DNA from: Psophocarpus tetragonolobus
Lineage: Eukaryota > Streptophyta > Magnoliopsida > Fabales > Fabaceae
DNA length: 64,000 nt
Assembly: GCA_037954015.1 (NCBI GenBank)
Contig: CM075690.1
Span: forward strand, 51,790,415 to 51,854,414
Reading direction: 5' to 3'
This document shows positions 25,560 through 35,939 of the stretch, piece by piece. The notes under the pieces are model-generated. The model made no database searches, was not told the DNA's origin, and was given only the letters and a program-made list of their open reading frames with translations. Position 1 is the stretch's first letter. The number at the start of each line of letters is the position of its first letter. The translations under genes were made by a program, and so were the position numbers.

Positions 25560-25823
25560 TCCCCTTAACTTGTTTAGAATCAATTTAGGACCCCTAGAAA
25601 ATAGGCTTTCTGACTTAACAAAATTATACAAGAAGATTAAGGAATTAAGCACACAAAATGCAAGATTGAAAGAAAATTAAAATAAGAAAATGAAGCAATA
25701 AAACAAAACGCAGCGAGAACAATTGAACTGAATAGGAGTAGATTGGATGAAAAAGTAAAATTGTGTTTCCAGATTAGTTCAGTTTTAGGCGTAAGAATTG
25801 AGAAAGAAAGGGATGAATTTTGT
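25560..25823 (+). pseudogene. Coding-like fragment with coiled-coil character, unidentified
   Basis: Plus-strand frame 25560-25680 reads LENRLSDLTKLYKKIKELST and then a Lys/Glu-rich stretch. After a frame change near 25680 it continues as RLDEKVKLCFQISSVLG. The heptad-like Leu/Ile spacing suggests a coiled coil. I do not recognise the family. It lies between the CACTA insertion and an LTR-like sequence and is probably a transposon or gene remnant. Confidence 0.3.
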
Positions 25824-26398
25824 TGAAAGGCATCACACTCACAAAGATAGAAGATAAATCCAGAGATTGCACACACAAAGGGATGGTTAACCTTTGATAA
25901 ATTTTTAATTCTTTGATTACTAAGAACCTAGGAGAAAGCTCTCACAGAACTTGGGAAATTGCAAAATAGAAGTTTGATTGTATTCCGCAAGAGTCCTGCA
26001 TAGCCTATAAAAAAGGCTCTTCCAATCCAGCGAAGGTTACAAAGAAACTCTCCTAATTAAACCAAATTATTACAGTTAAAATCAGAAATGTAATTAGGGA
26101 TTGCACTAATAATGTTAATTAAACTTAACCAAAATAAAAAAAAAAAGTTTTTATTTGCATAATAATTCAGCACTATCCACCAAGTCTGACCGCTTACATT
26201 CTTGAGTTTTATTTGTAACAAACTACCCTTTCATTAAGACTACACATTGAATTAATTTTGGCTCTATGCCCTTCACTTTAGGTGCAGCCTTTAGAATACT
26301 TGCTACCACTCCTTGTAAAGTCTCTTTTACTTTCCTACTCTTTTACTTTCTTGGTTGTTGCTCTTGTCATAGAAGTCCCAAAGTCCTTCAAATACCTT
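25824..26398 (-). mobile_element. LTR-like sequence (possible copia LTR, minus orientation)
   Basis: On the minus strand it ends TGCCTTTCAACA at 25825 and contains R/U5-like sequence (TTGTGTGTGCAATCTCTGG). The upstream start was not defined, no TSD was found, and the call rests on overall appearance only. Confidence 0.3.
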
Positions 26399-27000
26399 CA
26401 CTACTACAAAAAAGAGCTTTAAAAACGATTATTTTTGCCTTTGTAAAACGGATTTAGAACCATTTTAAATGCCTCTATTTTAAAAGTCTAACTTTTCAAA
26501 ACGGTTTTTTAAATGTTTTAAAAAAGTGATATTTTAAAACGTTTTTAAATAAACATTTTCCAAAATGACGTATTTAAAACGGTATTTTCAAATAATGTTA
26601 TCAAAATTGCCTTTTTAAAACAACATGGTTTAAAATAACCGTTTTAGAAAGTAAATTTATATAGAACAATTCATTACCTTTTTAATGTTGTGTTTCTTTA
26701 ATATTTTCTTCGTTTATATATGTTTTCCTAAATTTAAATTATAATAATATAAAAAGCTAAATTGATTATACACAACGTCAAATAACTTCAATCAAGTTAA
26801 TAAAAATAAAAAAAAGATTTCAATAAATCAATAAATAAAAAAAATTCATATGAATTGTTTAAATATACATTTATTTATATAAATAAATATAACTAAAATA
26901 CCAAAATTAAATAGTTATAAACAAAATTAAAACATATGTTCTGAAAACTATTTCTAAGTAAGTATAAAAACTTTCTAATTTCAATTAAATATGTAAGTCC
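26399..27000 (+). mobile_element. One end of a second CACTA-type element
   Basis: CACTACTACAAAAAAGAGCT at 26399 is a canonical CACTA terminus. It is followed by recurring subterminal motifs of the type TTTTAAAACGGTTTTTAAA (26440-26660). No matching CTTTTTTGTAGTAGTG end was found downstream in the window, so the other end is lost or lies under the pararetrovirus insertion. The right limit given is nominal. Confidence 0.7.
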
Positions 27001-28024
27001 CAAAAGGTGAATCCCTTCAACAATCTCTATAGCAATTCTTTAATCTCACAAAATACCTGTAACAAATAGAAAAACATTAAGTTAGATAATGATCATTTAA
27101 ATTTACTATAAAACTATATGTTAATTGAAATAGATGATGAAGAATATAATTAAACCTATATTTAAATATAAGCAATCACCAAATAAATTATATCTTCAAG
27201 CTAAATGTTAAATAGAAAGGTGTCAACGCTTAAGGTGCATAAGTTTATAATTAAAATTAATTTAGATCCACTAATCAAGGATTTCTTTCATAGAAGTCAC
27301 TAGTTGTATAAGTTTTCTAATAACAGTATTTAAAACTAAAAATAAATTAATCAATCAATTTAATTGGATAAGAATGTCGTAGTTATCAGGATAGATACAA
27401 AACTACAAATTATGCCAACAGGTTAATTAATAGGAAACAAGCATAAATTTAAAATAGAAAAAAAAAAGGAAAACAAATTAAAAATGGGCGGCGGAAGATC
27501 ACAAAGGAAACGAGGTAGTCCAAGGAACTAAAGGAAGTAGTATTTTAGAGGGTGCAAATAACAAAAATGGGGTACAAAAAGAAAATACCTTTTGTGTGCA
27601 CCATTTGGCCTAATTGTACCGAGAAAGTTTTGCCAAATATTGTGCACCATGTAAACAAAAATGGACACCATTTAATAAAAAGGAGTAAAGATATCGAAAA
27701 ATTATGTAAAGAAAGAATGAGCAAATATTTTAACCTTGTTCGTAATAAGAATTGGTTAAAAAAAAAAAAAAGCATCATCACAGCTTATTCTTTAAATAAA
27801 TTAACAAAGTTTATGATTCGCTTATAAAAAAAAAAAAAAAAAACAAAATTTATGATTCCAGAAGATGTACAATTTCCATGATCAGTATACTAAACTGACT
27901 AATTTCAATAATCTACCTTATACAGTGAAACTTATAGAATAACGACAGTTCGAACTAATACTATTACAAACAAGAATTATAGATGTTGACCAACTAATAT
28001 AATTTATATTAAAAAAAGATTTTG
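27001..28024. other. AT-rich DNA, probably the interior of the second CACTA element
   Basis: No recognised domain. A 91-codon plus-strand frame (27552-27827) and its antisense neighbour are Lys/Phe-rich because of local base composition, and poly-A runs follow at 27758 and 27828. A small GC-richer island, ATGGGCGGCGGAAG, occurs at 27483. Confidence 0.35.
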
Positions 28025-28043
28025 TATATATATATATATATAT
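28025..28043. repeat. (TA)n tract at the left border of the pararetrovirus locus
   Basis: A TA run lying 24 bp outside the left arm. A longer TA run (34114-34157) directly abuts the right arm. Confidence 0.85.
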
Positions 28044-28166
28044 GATACCATTCGTAATTGCGTGGTAATTTTCTTGACGATTCTGGGGTATTTAGGACAG
28101 AGGTCATTGCATAGGAAGGGGCCAAATCGGAAATACTTAACGGTTTAGATTTAGGTGGATTTTCTG

Positions 28167-29400
28167 TTAAGGCGGATTTACCCTAGGGTTCTGCTGGGGA
28201 GTGCCCTGAAGAAATTCTCTGGTTAGAAAATCTGGGATGGAATTATTAATTCCTTTTATAAATTCAATTTTAAAATCAAAACATGATAATATACTTTGCC
28301 TAGCAAAAATCTGTTTTGAAACAATGTTTTTAACATCTTTTTCTAAAACTTCTTTCGCTGATTTACAACCAATTCTTAAAAGAAATTCTTTATTCATTAA
28401 ATCAGTTTGAAATTTATTTATGCATAAAACTATGCTCAAGATTTCTTTTTTAATAACACTATAATTAATTTGAGCTCCCACCCAAGCTCCTGAGTGAAAT
28501 CTAACTATCTGTTCCTTTTCTTCTGGAAATTTCTGTTTTAAAATTCCTCCAAATCCTAATTCAGAAGCATCGGTTTCTACAATAATACTAGCGTCAGGAT
28601 GAAAGATTCCTAAATAGGGTAAAGTTTTAACAAGATCTTTTATTTCTTTAACTACTTCAGTATGTTTTTCTGTCCAAGGCTTGAGATTTTTTCTAAGCCT
28701 AGCAAAAAGGGGTTGACAGGTCATTCTTATATTAGGGATAAAATCTGCTACGTAATTAATACAGCCTAAAAACCTTTGTAATTGATTTTTAATTTTAATT
28801 TTATCAGGAAATTTATCTGCAAATTCAATACTTCTTGTTATAGGGGTTATTTTTCCTTGAAATATTTCATGCCCTAAGAATCGAATTTTAGTTTGTCCTA
28901 TTTTTATTTTTCTTTTAGAAAGAACCAGAGCATTTTTCTTAATTATTTCTTTAAATACTTTGAGATGTCTTCGGTGTTGTTCAATAGAATTAGAGAATAT
29001 TAGAACATCATCCAAGTAAACCAAAGAAAATTCGAAATAAGGATTTAATATATTATTCATAATATTTTGAAATTCAGAGGGAGCATTTTTAAGTCCCATA
29101 GGCATTACATTCCATTCATAGTGCTCAAAAGGAACCGTAAAAGAAGTTTTATATTTATCTTTTTCAGAAACTTTAATTTGATAATATCCAGATTTCAAAT
29201 CAAATTTAGAAAAAATTACTGCTTGATATAATCTACCTATTAATTCTTGTTTATTAGGAAGCGGATATCTAATCTATTTTAAAACATTATTAAGAGGTTT
29301 GTAATTAATAACCATTCTTGGTTATCCTCTTTCTATCTAAGAAGCATTCATGACATAGAAAGCTGAACAACTCCAAGGAGATTTACTAGGCCTAATTAAT
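28167..29400 (-). pseudogene. Caulimovirid reverse transcriptase and RNase H (left arm)
   Basis: A long open frame (28167-29198, 343 codons) covers the RT palm and RNase H. Visible are SGYYQIKV, FTVPFEHYEWNVMPMGLKNA, the catalytic YLDDVLIFS (canonical YxDD), and GFLGC-like connection sequence (RFLGCINYVADFIPN). RNase H Asp is in ETDASELGFGG and the caulimovirid-type end is PDFLTREFLQ. The sense frame continues upstream of the first Met to about 29400 (fingers region), where in-frame TAG/TAA codons appear (for example near 29330 and 29275). It is therefore dead despite the long frame. In family members this is the C-terminal part of the polyprotein and copies pregenomic RNA into DNA. Confidence 0.9.
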
Positions 29401-30112
29401 TTTTTATCAAGAAACTGCTGGATTTCTTTTCTACAATAATTAAAAGTTTATTCATTTGTACTGGTTTAGCTTTAGTAGGAATTTTACTTTCATGAAATCC
29501 TTCTATGTAAGGTAAATTAATTGTAAAAGAATTTCGATCCCAAAAGGCTGAGGGAATTTCAGCCCAAATTTCGTTTTCAAAATCCTGTTGAATTTTTTCA
29601 AAATTCTTTTTTACTAACCTATCCTTAAGTTGTTCTTCAATTCTTTGATATTTTATTTCTAGTTGTAATTTGTTGATTTGACCATTTTTACTGTCAATTC
29701 TATTTATAAAATTTTCTTTGGTTAAATCTTTTAAAGTTAAAATTTCTTTTGGTTTTATCGGAGTTATAAATTCAAAAAGATGATTTTTATGTTTTATTCC
29801 TTGATTAGAGACTTCAAAAGGATATATTTGAGTTAAAAAAGGGGTACCCAAAATTATTTCTTCTGTAATATCTTTAGTTAAAATAAAACTATTTTTAAAA
29901 CATTTTCCTTTGTTACAAATATTAGCATTAGAAAGTTTATACTGGACTTTTAATTTAGAATTATTAGCACTATACAATTTTTGTAAACATTTTTCATAAT
30001 ATTGAGTGGGAATTAACCCTTCTCTTATACAATTTTAAATCTGATCCTGAATCCACTAATGCTATAAAATTTTTATGAAAAGAGTTTCCAATTTTTAAAG
30101 CTATTTTAATTT
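29396..30112 (-). pseudogene. Caulimovirid aspartic protease and protease-RT linker (left arm)
   Basis: The minus strand near 30060-30035 encodes the retropepsin-type active-site motif ALVDSGSDL. A one-base shift just after it breaks the frame. The open frame 29396-29977 (193 codons) then carries the second half of the protease fold (EEIILGTPFL, about 29870) and a Lys-rich linker. It ends at a stop near the start of the RT region. In the family the protease cleaves the polyprotein into capsid and polymerase. Confidence 0.82.
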
Positions 30113-30113
30113 T

Positions 30114-32397
30114 TCATTTTTGTTGAAGAATTTTTATTTGATTAATTAATTCTGTTTCTTCCATATTATTATGAGAAGTAGAGGTTGAACATATATTATT
30201 ATTAAATTTTTCTTTTAGGTTTTCTAATTCTAATTTTAATTCCTGCACTTCTTGTTTTAGATCTTTTATTTCTTTTTTAAGATCTTTTATAGTAACCGGC
30301 TTATTAGAAGAATTCATTTTTAAAATTTCTGAAAAATTATACCTAGTAAATTTTTCTTTTTCTTTTTGATCTTTAACCGTTTCTTGTTCAATCATCATAT
30401 TTTTTAATTTTAATAAGTATTCTAACTTATCTTCTTCGTTAGCCATTTTATCAACCATTTCAAGTGCTAATTTAGTTTCAGCTTTAATCATATTAATTTT
30501 AAAAGAGAAATTACAGTTTTCCATATTTTCACAATTATGAAGATTTTCTTCATCTTCACTACTAGAATTTTCAATTAATTCATTATTTTCAATTAGCTCT
30601 TCTTCTTCTTCCTCAGAAGACTCTTCTTCTAAAATTAATAAATTAGCTATTTGTTCTTTTAATTCATCACTCATTTTTAAAGCTTTTATTTTCTCTTTAA
30701 CCCTACAATCTTTTTTCATATGACCAATTCTTCCACACTTATAACACACTATATTAGGTTTATTAGGTTGGCTGGATTTTTTAGGGATTCTTCTAAATTT
30801 ACTAACCTTGATGGGTTGAGTATTTCTAATATTATTCTGTTTTTTTAATTGTCTTTTTCTTTTTTCTGATGGAGGGATAGGTTTTTCATAACCATATTGA
30901 CTACAAAAATTACCCAGTTCTTTAACTCCTATTTCCTGATTTCTTTTAATCTGATTTTGTATTTTAAGGGTATCACAAATTTCTAAACCTATTAACTTGG
31001 TAGCAGTACTAAGTCTTCCATAGGTTAAATCTCTTAAAGGGATATCATTATATAACCTGGGCAGACTTTCTCTTACTTTATTGGCAAAGATAGAAGGAAG
31101 TCCTGCCAGAAACCTTTCTTTCCAAAAGGCTTCTCTACAATCGGGCCTAGTTAATACCAATGTTATGAAATTATCATGGTACCACCTAAAGTCTCCTAAG
31201 GTTTTACACCTAATTGTGTGGAGAATTAAGGAGATCCTTTGATCAAATAACTGAGGGTCTCCTACAAAATTATGGATAATTGCTAAAATTAAGGTTTCTA
31301 CCATGAGGGGCATAACCTGATCTGCTTCCTGCTTAACACTATTCATTATATTAAACCTTTCTTCTCCTGAGAGGTAATGGTCCCACCAACCTTTTAATTG
31401 GCCACTGAAGCTTGTTACTAGCAGCTTAACCGTAGTAGCCGCATCTTGTTTAGTTCTATACGTCGAGGCTGTCATGGTCATTTCATTAGTTTTTCTAAGG
31501 ATTTGCATTTCAGTTAGCCCGTCTATGTTCCATTTATATATACTAGACCCATCAAAAGAGGATGGTGACTTCAGCTCCCATTCTTCAAACTGAATTTCTG
31601 GGAGAGTAGGCCTGTTATAATAATTCCTAGTAGTGGGTCTAGGGGTAGGACCTACTGACGAGCTACTTCTAGCATTTCTTCTTAATTTATTTACTTTATA
31701 TAAATTGTCGTCAAACTGTTCCCTATTAAAATTTTCTCCTAATTCCTCATCAGGAATTATTATAGTATTTACTTTGCTAATTTTTAAAGCATCTAATTTT
31801 TTATTTATCTCGTCCAGCATGGAGTCTTTTCCTAATTTTATATGTTTTAACTCTTCTTCTGAAAACTTAAAAGGTTTAATTAAAGATCTTTCTAACTTTT
31901 TAGGGGGTAACTCCTTATCTATTATTTCAGTGGCAATTATATGAATAACTTGGTTAGCATAATTTAATTGAGTATGCAAGTTTTGAATATCTTTTACAGA
32001 AATATCTCTTTTGTTAGTTATCATTTTAAAAGGTGAAGCAACAACTTCATTATTCTGAGTATTAGGAAATTTTACTTCTTCTAACGGGGGAACTATACTG
32101 ATAATTTCTCCTTTAGAAGTTTTCCAAATCTTTTCAGCAGTTTTGAGAACATTTATTTGAAGATTATTAAAACAGTTTTCAGAGAACCAATTAAAGAAAG
32201 GAATATTTTCTTCTTTTTCTTCTAAATAATTATAGTATTTTTCTCTGTATTCTCGTAATTCTTGTTGAGAAAAAGATTGAAAGAACCATTCTCTTTTTTC
32301 TTTATTATCAGGATTCAAAAACTCTTCTTTTAATAAATCTTTATTTATTTCAAATTTTTTAATAACATTTAGTTGATTGAATTCAGATGGACCAAGG
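30114..32397 (-). pseudogene. Caulimovirid capsid region with zinc knuckle (left arm and spacer)
   Basis: The coding-sense frame from about 32395 to 30114 includes an N-terminal acidic/basic region, a capsid-core segment (GQLKGWWDHYLSGEER, about 31400), and a basic stretch. A CCHC zinc knuckle, CYKCGRIGHMKKDC, lies at about 30755-30710. An acidic Glu/Ser-rich tail (about 30670-30560) and a Leu/Lys/Glu coiled-coil end (about 30290-30200) follow. The open frame formally runs from 32585 (823 codons). Its first 60 or so codons are the antisense of the right arm, so they are an artefact of the inverted junction. No movement-protein domain is present in the left arm. Confidence 0.85.
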
Positions 32398-32796
32398 ATG
32401 CTGGACGAGATAAATAAAAAATTAGATGCTTTAAAAATTAGCAAAGTAAATACTATAATAATTCCTGATGAGGAATTAGGAGAAAATTTTAATAGGGAAC
32501 AGTTTGACGACAATTTATATAAAGTAAATAAATTAAGAAGAAATTCTAGGAGTAGTTCGTCAGTAGGTCCTACCCCTAGACCCACTACTAGGAATTATTA
32601 TAACAGGCCTACTCTCCCAGATATTCAGTTTGAAGAATGGGAGTTGGAGTCACCATCCTCTTTTGATGGCTCTAGTATGTATGAATGGAACATAGACGGA
32701 CTAACTGAAATGCAAATCCTTAGAAAAACTAATCTAAACTTAGAACCCAAATTTCAAGATGAAGAATTATTCTCAGAAGATTGTTATGCAATGTAG
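32398..32796 (+). pseudogene. Capsid-region fragment (right arm, first block)
   Basis: The plus-strand frame repeats the left-arm sequence around 31820-31495 (MLDEINKKLDALKISKVNTI and onward) with few changes. About 55 bases of foreign or rearranged sequence follow. It stops at 32794, and most of the capsid core present in the left arm is deleted. Confidence 0.85.
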
Positions 32797-33040
32797 TACT
32801 GCTACCAAGTTAATAGGTTTAGAAATTTGTGATACCCTTAAAATACAAAATCAGATTAAAAGAAATCAGGAAATAGGAGTTAAAGAACTGGGTAATTTTT
32901 GTAATATGGTTATGAAAAACCTATCCCTTCATCAGAAAAAGAAAAAGACAATTTAAAAAACCGAATAATATTAGAAATACTCAACTCATCAAGGGTAGTA
33001 AATTTAGAAGAATCCCTAAAAAATCCAGCAAACTTGATGT
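32797..33040 (+). pseudogene. Capsid-region fragment (right arm, second block)
   Basis: It matches the left arm from about 31010 to 30780 (ATKLIGLEICDTLKIQNQIK and the following basic segment), with a shift near 32910. It ends just before the zinc-knuckle region would begin, at the junction with an inverted patch. Confidence 0.8.
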
Positions 33041-33255
33041 ATCATATTTAATTTAGTTTCTTCCGGTTCTTCATTATTAATGTCTACCTTTTCTTTTCCT
33101 TTTGAAAGAATTTTTATTAATCTAGACATTTTCTAAGATAATTAAGATCAAAACGGGACCACCAGGCTAAACCAACGGATTTACGACTTCTCTTAAGACT
33201 TACTACCGGGACCACCCTTACCGGCTGACTAACGCTTCATCCTAATTATTAGATT
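33041..33255 (-). pseudogene. Inverted patch: putative viral leader and polyprotein N-terminus
   Basis: This segment has no counterpart in the left arm. Read on the minus strand it has an A/T-rich leader and then an ATG at 33132 opening a short Lys/Glu-rich frame (MSRLIKILSKGKEKV). The frame runs to the junction at 33041. Its position inside the right arm and its reversed orientation suggest another viral region, possibly the start of the first reading frame, trapped during rearrangement. The viral origin of this patch is an inference. Confidence 0.45.
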
Positions 33256-33990
33256 TTGCTTTGGTTTACTTGGATGATGTTCTAATATTCTCTAATTCTA
33301 TTGGACAACACCTAAGACATCTCAGAATATTTAAAGAAATAATTAAGAAAAATGGTCAGGTTTTTTCTAAAAGAAAAATAAAAATAGGACAAACTAAAAT
33401 TCGATTCTTAGGGCATGAAATATTTCAAGGAAAATATAACAAGAAGTATTGAATTTGCAGATAAATTTCCTGATAAAATTAAAATTAAAAATCAATTATA
33501 AAGGTTTTTAGGCTGTATTAATTACGTAGCAGATTTTATCCCTAATATAAGAATTACTTGTCAACCCCTTTTTGCTAGGCTTAGAAAAAATCCCAAGCCT
33601 TGGACAGAAAAACATACTGAAGTAGTTAAAGAAATAAAAGGTCTTGTTAAAACTTTACCCTGTTTAGGAATCCTTCATCACTCAGAAGCTTGGGTGGGAG
33701 CTCAAATTAATTATAATGTTATTAAAAAAGAAATCTTGAGCATAGTTTTATGAATAAATAAATTTCAAACTGATTTAATGAATAAAGAATTTCTTTTAAG
33801 AATTGATTGTAAATCAGCTAAAGAAGTTTTAGAAAAAGATGTTAAAAACATTGTTTCAAAACAGATTTTTGCTAAATGGCAAAGTATATTATCATGTTTT
33901 GATTTTAAAATTAATTTATAAATGGAATTAATAATTCCATCCCATATTTTCTAACCAGAGAATTTCTTCAGGGCACTCCCCAGCAGAAAT
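33255..33990 (+). pseudogene. Caulimovirid RT and RNase H fragment (right arm)
   Basis: It begins within the palm at YLDDVLIFS and follows the left-arm sequence to the RNase H end. Compared with the left arm it has a small deletion near 33437, a stop in place of a Gln codon near 33498, and about 110 bases missing at 33690 (removing the RNase H Asp motif). Further stops lie near 33750 and 33920. Confidence 0.85.
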
Positions 33991-34110
33991 GAAACCCTCG
34001 GGTAAATCCTCCTTAACAGAAAATCCACCTAAATCTAAACCGTTAAGTATTTCCAATTTGACCCCTTCCTATGCAATGGCCTCTGTCCTAAATACCCCAA
34101 AGTCATCAAG

Positions 34111-34113
<3 letters not shown>

Positions 34114-34157
<44 letters not shown>
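34114..34157. repeat. (TA)n tract at the right border of the pararetrovirus locus
   Basis: About 22 TA units directly abut the right arm. Confidence 0.9.
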
Positions 34158-34160
<3 letters not shown>

Positions 34161-34161
34161 T

Positions 34162-34970
34162 GAGGACAACTCAGGTGAAGAAAAAGGTTACGGTGAAAAA
34201 TAAGAAAACATAATAATAATCTTAGGGTTTCAATAAACGGTTCAGATTTAATTATTAATTAAATAAACTCACGTGGTTCTCTCACACAGAAACTTCTCTC
34301 ACAAATTAAATGTTTGTTTGTTGCTCTTCATTTATTTTTATTTTTATCAATCATATTACTTATAAGATTTTTATTTTACTCTTTTAGATAATAATTAATA
34401 TTAATTTTTATATATAATTTATTTTATTTTAAATTTGGGGAGGGACCATGGCTCCTAGGTGGTGGTAGTATTGACAATGGTGGCGGTAGTGTCAACGACG
34501 TATGGTGGGGGAGGGGTGGTAGCAATGATGGTGGCAGTGGCGATGGCGGAAGCTGCCCAAATTGTCACTACCACTGTCATCATTGCTACCCCTATCGTCA
34601 TTGTCACCAGAGTCAATACCATCACCATTATCATATGTCATCGACACTACCACCACCATCGTTAATACTACCACCACCCACAGGCAGAGGAACGGGGGAC
34701 TGGCTGCCATGGTCATTCCCCCAAATTTAAAATAAATAAATTATATATAAAAATTAATGATAATTATTATATAAAAGAGTAAAATAAAAATTTGATAAGT
34801 AACATAATTGATAAAAAAGAATGAAGAACAATATACAAATATTTAGTTTGTGAGAGAAGTTTATGTGTGAGAAAACTACGTGAACTTGTTTAATTAATAA
34901 TTAAATCCATTTATTGTTATTATTATATTTTTTGCTCACCGTAACCCTTTTTCTTATCTAAGTTGTCCTC
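34162..34970. mobile_element. Fold-back element with GC-rich triplet loop
   Basis: GAGGACAACT at 34162 pairs with AGTTGTCCTC ending at 34970. The arms (34162-34450 and 34705-34970) are imperfect reverse complements over about 270-290 bp, including GGTTACGGTGA with TCACCGTAACC. The central 34445-34715 is GGT/GTG/CCA/CAC triplet-rich and self-complementary, ending in GGGGAGGGACCATGG and CCATGGTCATTCCCCC. Flanks read TATATATGAAT (34151) and TATATATTTGAAT (34971), a possible imperfect target duplication as made by Mutator-like elements. Open frames in the loop (34459-34716, both strands) come from the triplet repeats. Confidence 0.8.
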
Positions 34971-35760
34971 TATATATTTGAATATACTTAATTTGGTGAT
35001 TGATGTAACTGTAATTAATAATCAATAACATGTTTAACTACATCAAATTTGTAATTAATTTGTTTTTTTATAAGTCAAAATATTTTTAATTAATTTGTTA
35101 AAAATAGATTGCATGAAAGTTTATTTTTAACTTTGATAGCTATTTTATTTTAAATTTTTAATTATAATAGAAAATAGTTTTCCAATACTTTGTACAAATT
35201 ATGAGTCAATTTTCCAACGGTATCACTTTGGTCGTCTAGTGGATTAAATTTTCCGAGTACTTTTTGTTATCTGAATGTAGTCAAATTCTATAATTGAATT
35301 TATAATATTCATTAACTTCTTGAATTTTTTGGTGTACACGCGCGAGAAGAGTGGCGAGGTAATTTCATTCGTTTTTTTTTTTCATCTGAAGTAAGACAAA
35401 GATAAGTGGTAAAAATATTCATAACATAACATTTTTTCTACTTTTTCTAGTTCTAGGACTAGTTCAATTAAATGCTTTAAATATTTGGGAAAATGTTATA
35501 TTGTTTTAAATTGCTAAAAAAGAAAATCAAAATGTTGGGAGACAATGAATTTGTCATTAATGAGGTTAAGGATAGAGATGAGTTTTGAAAAAAGAGATTA
35601 TTGTTCCATTTGTCTTATGTTTCACTGTAAAGTTTCAATATCATGATAACAATTTTGGTGAATGCATGTACACGAAGATAATGTTATAGAATTTACTTTT
35701 TTATTACGTAAATGCATGATAAAAATGTGACTATATAGTGTAGTTGATAATGTGAATTAT
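34971..35760. other. AT-rich intergenic DNA
   Basis: No gene or paired repeat was recognised. A short GC spot, CACGCGCGAGAAGAGTGGCG, occurs near 35338. Confidence 0.4.
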
Positions 35761-35767
35761 GATTAGA

Positions 35768-35932
35768 GTTTAACACCTATACATTATCAGGCGTTTTACA
35801 CTTGCGGTTAATCACAACTTTTCATTTACATGACTTTTAAAGTATTAATGATTAAAGTCAACAAACTTATCATATATAAAGGGTTATGATTAATTGCTAG
35901 TGTAAAACGTTTTACATTACCAGTATATAAGT
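35768..35932. mobile_element. Short MITE (about 165 bp)
   Basis: TAACACCTATACATTATCAG..CGTTTTACACT..CGGTTAATCA on the left is the inverted complement of TGATTAATTGCTAGTGTAAAACG and CAGTATATAAGTATT on the right. A related copy is at 52085-52235, inside the homoserine dehydrogenase gene. Confidence 0.7.
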
Positions 35933-35939
35933 ATTTTCT

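Larger units (their letters stand above)
28068..34115. mobile_element. Endogenous Caulimoviridae-like pararetrovirus, inverted-repeat arrangement
   Basis: The left arm (28068-31820, coding sense minus) and right arm (32398-34115, coding sense plus) carry the same viral-type sequence in opposite directions. The spacer of 577 bp (31821-32397) is present once. Capsid-type sequence faces the centre and RNase H ends face outward. The right arm is shorter because of internal deletions and one inverted patch (33041-33255). The outermost sequence of both arms matches to within a few bases. All frames carry stops or shifts, so it is a fossil copy. The genus was not assigned. Confidence 0.88.

Noticed and set aside
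27545..27827. Overlapping frames of 78 and 91 codons on opposite strands
   Set aside because: Lys/Phe-rich composition from A/T runs. No recognisable domain or supporting start and splice signals.
31633..31944. 103-codon plus-strand open frame
   Set aside because: It is antisense to the capsid-region pseudogene and arises from the inverted repeat.
34459..34716. Open frames on both strands in the fold-back loop
   Set aside because: Simple GGT/CCA triplet repeats keep all frames open. No domain or codon-use signal.
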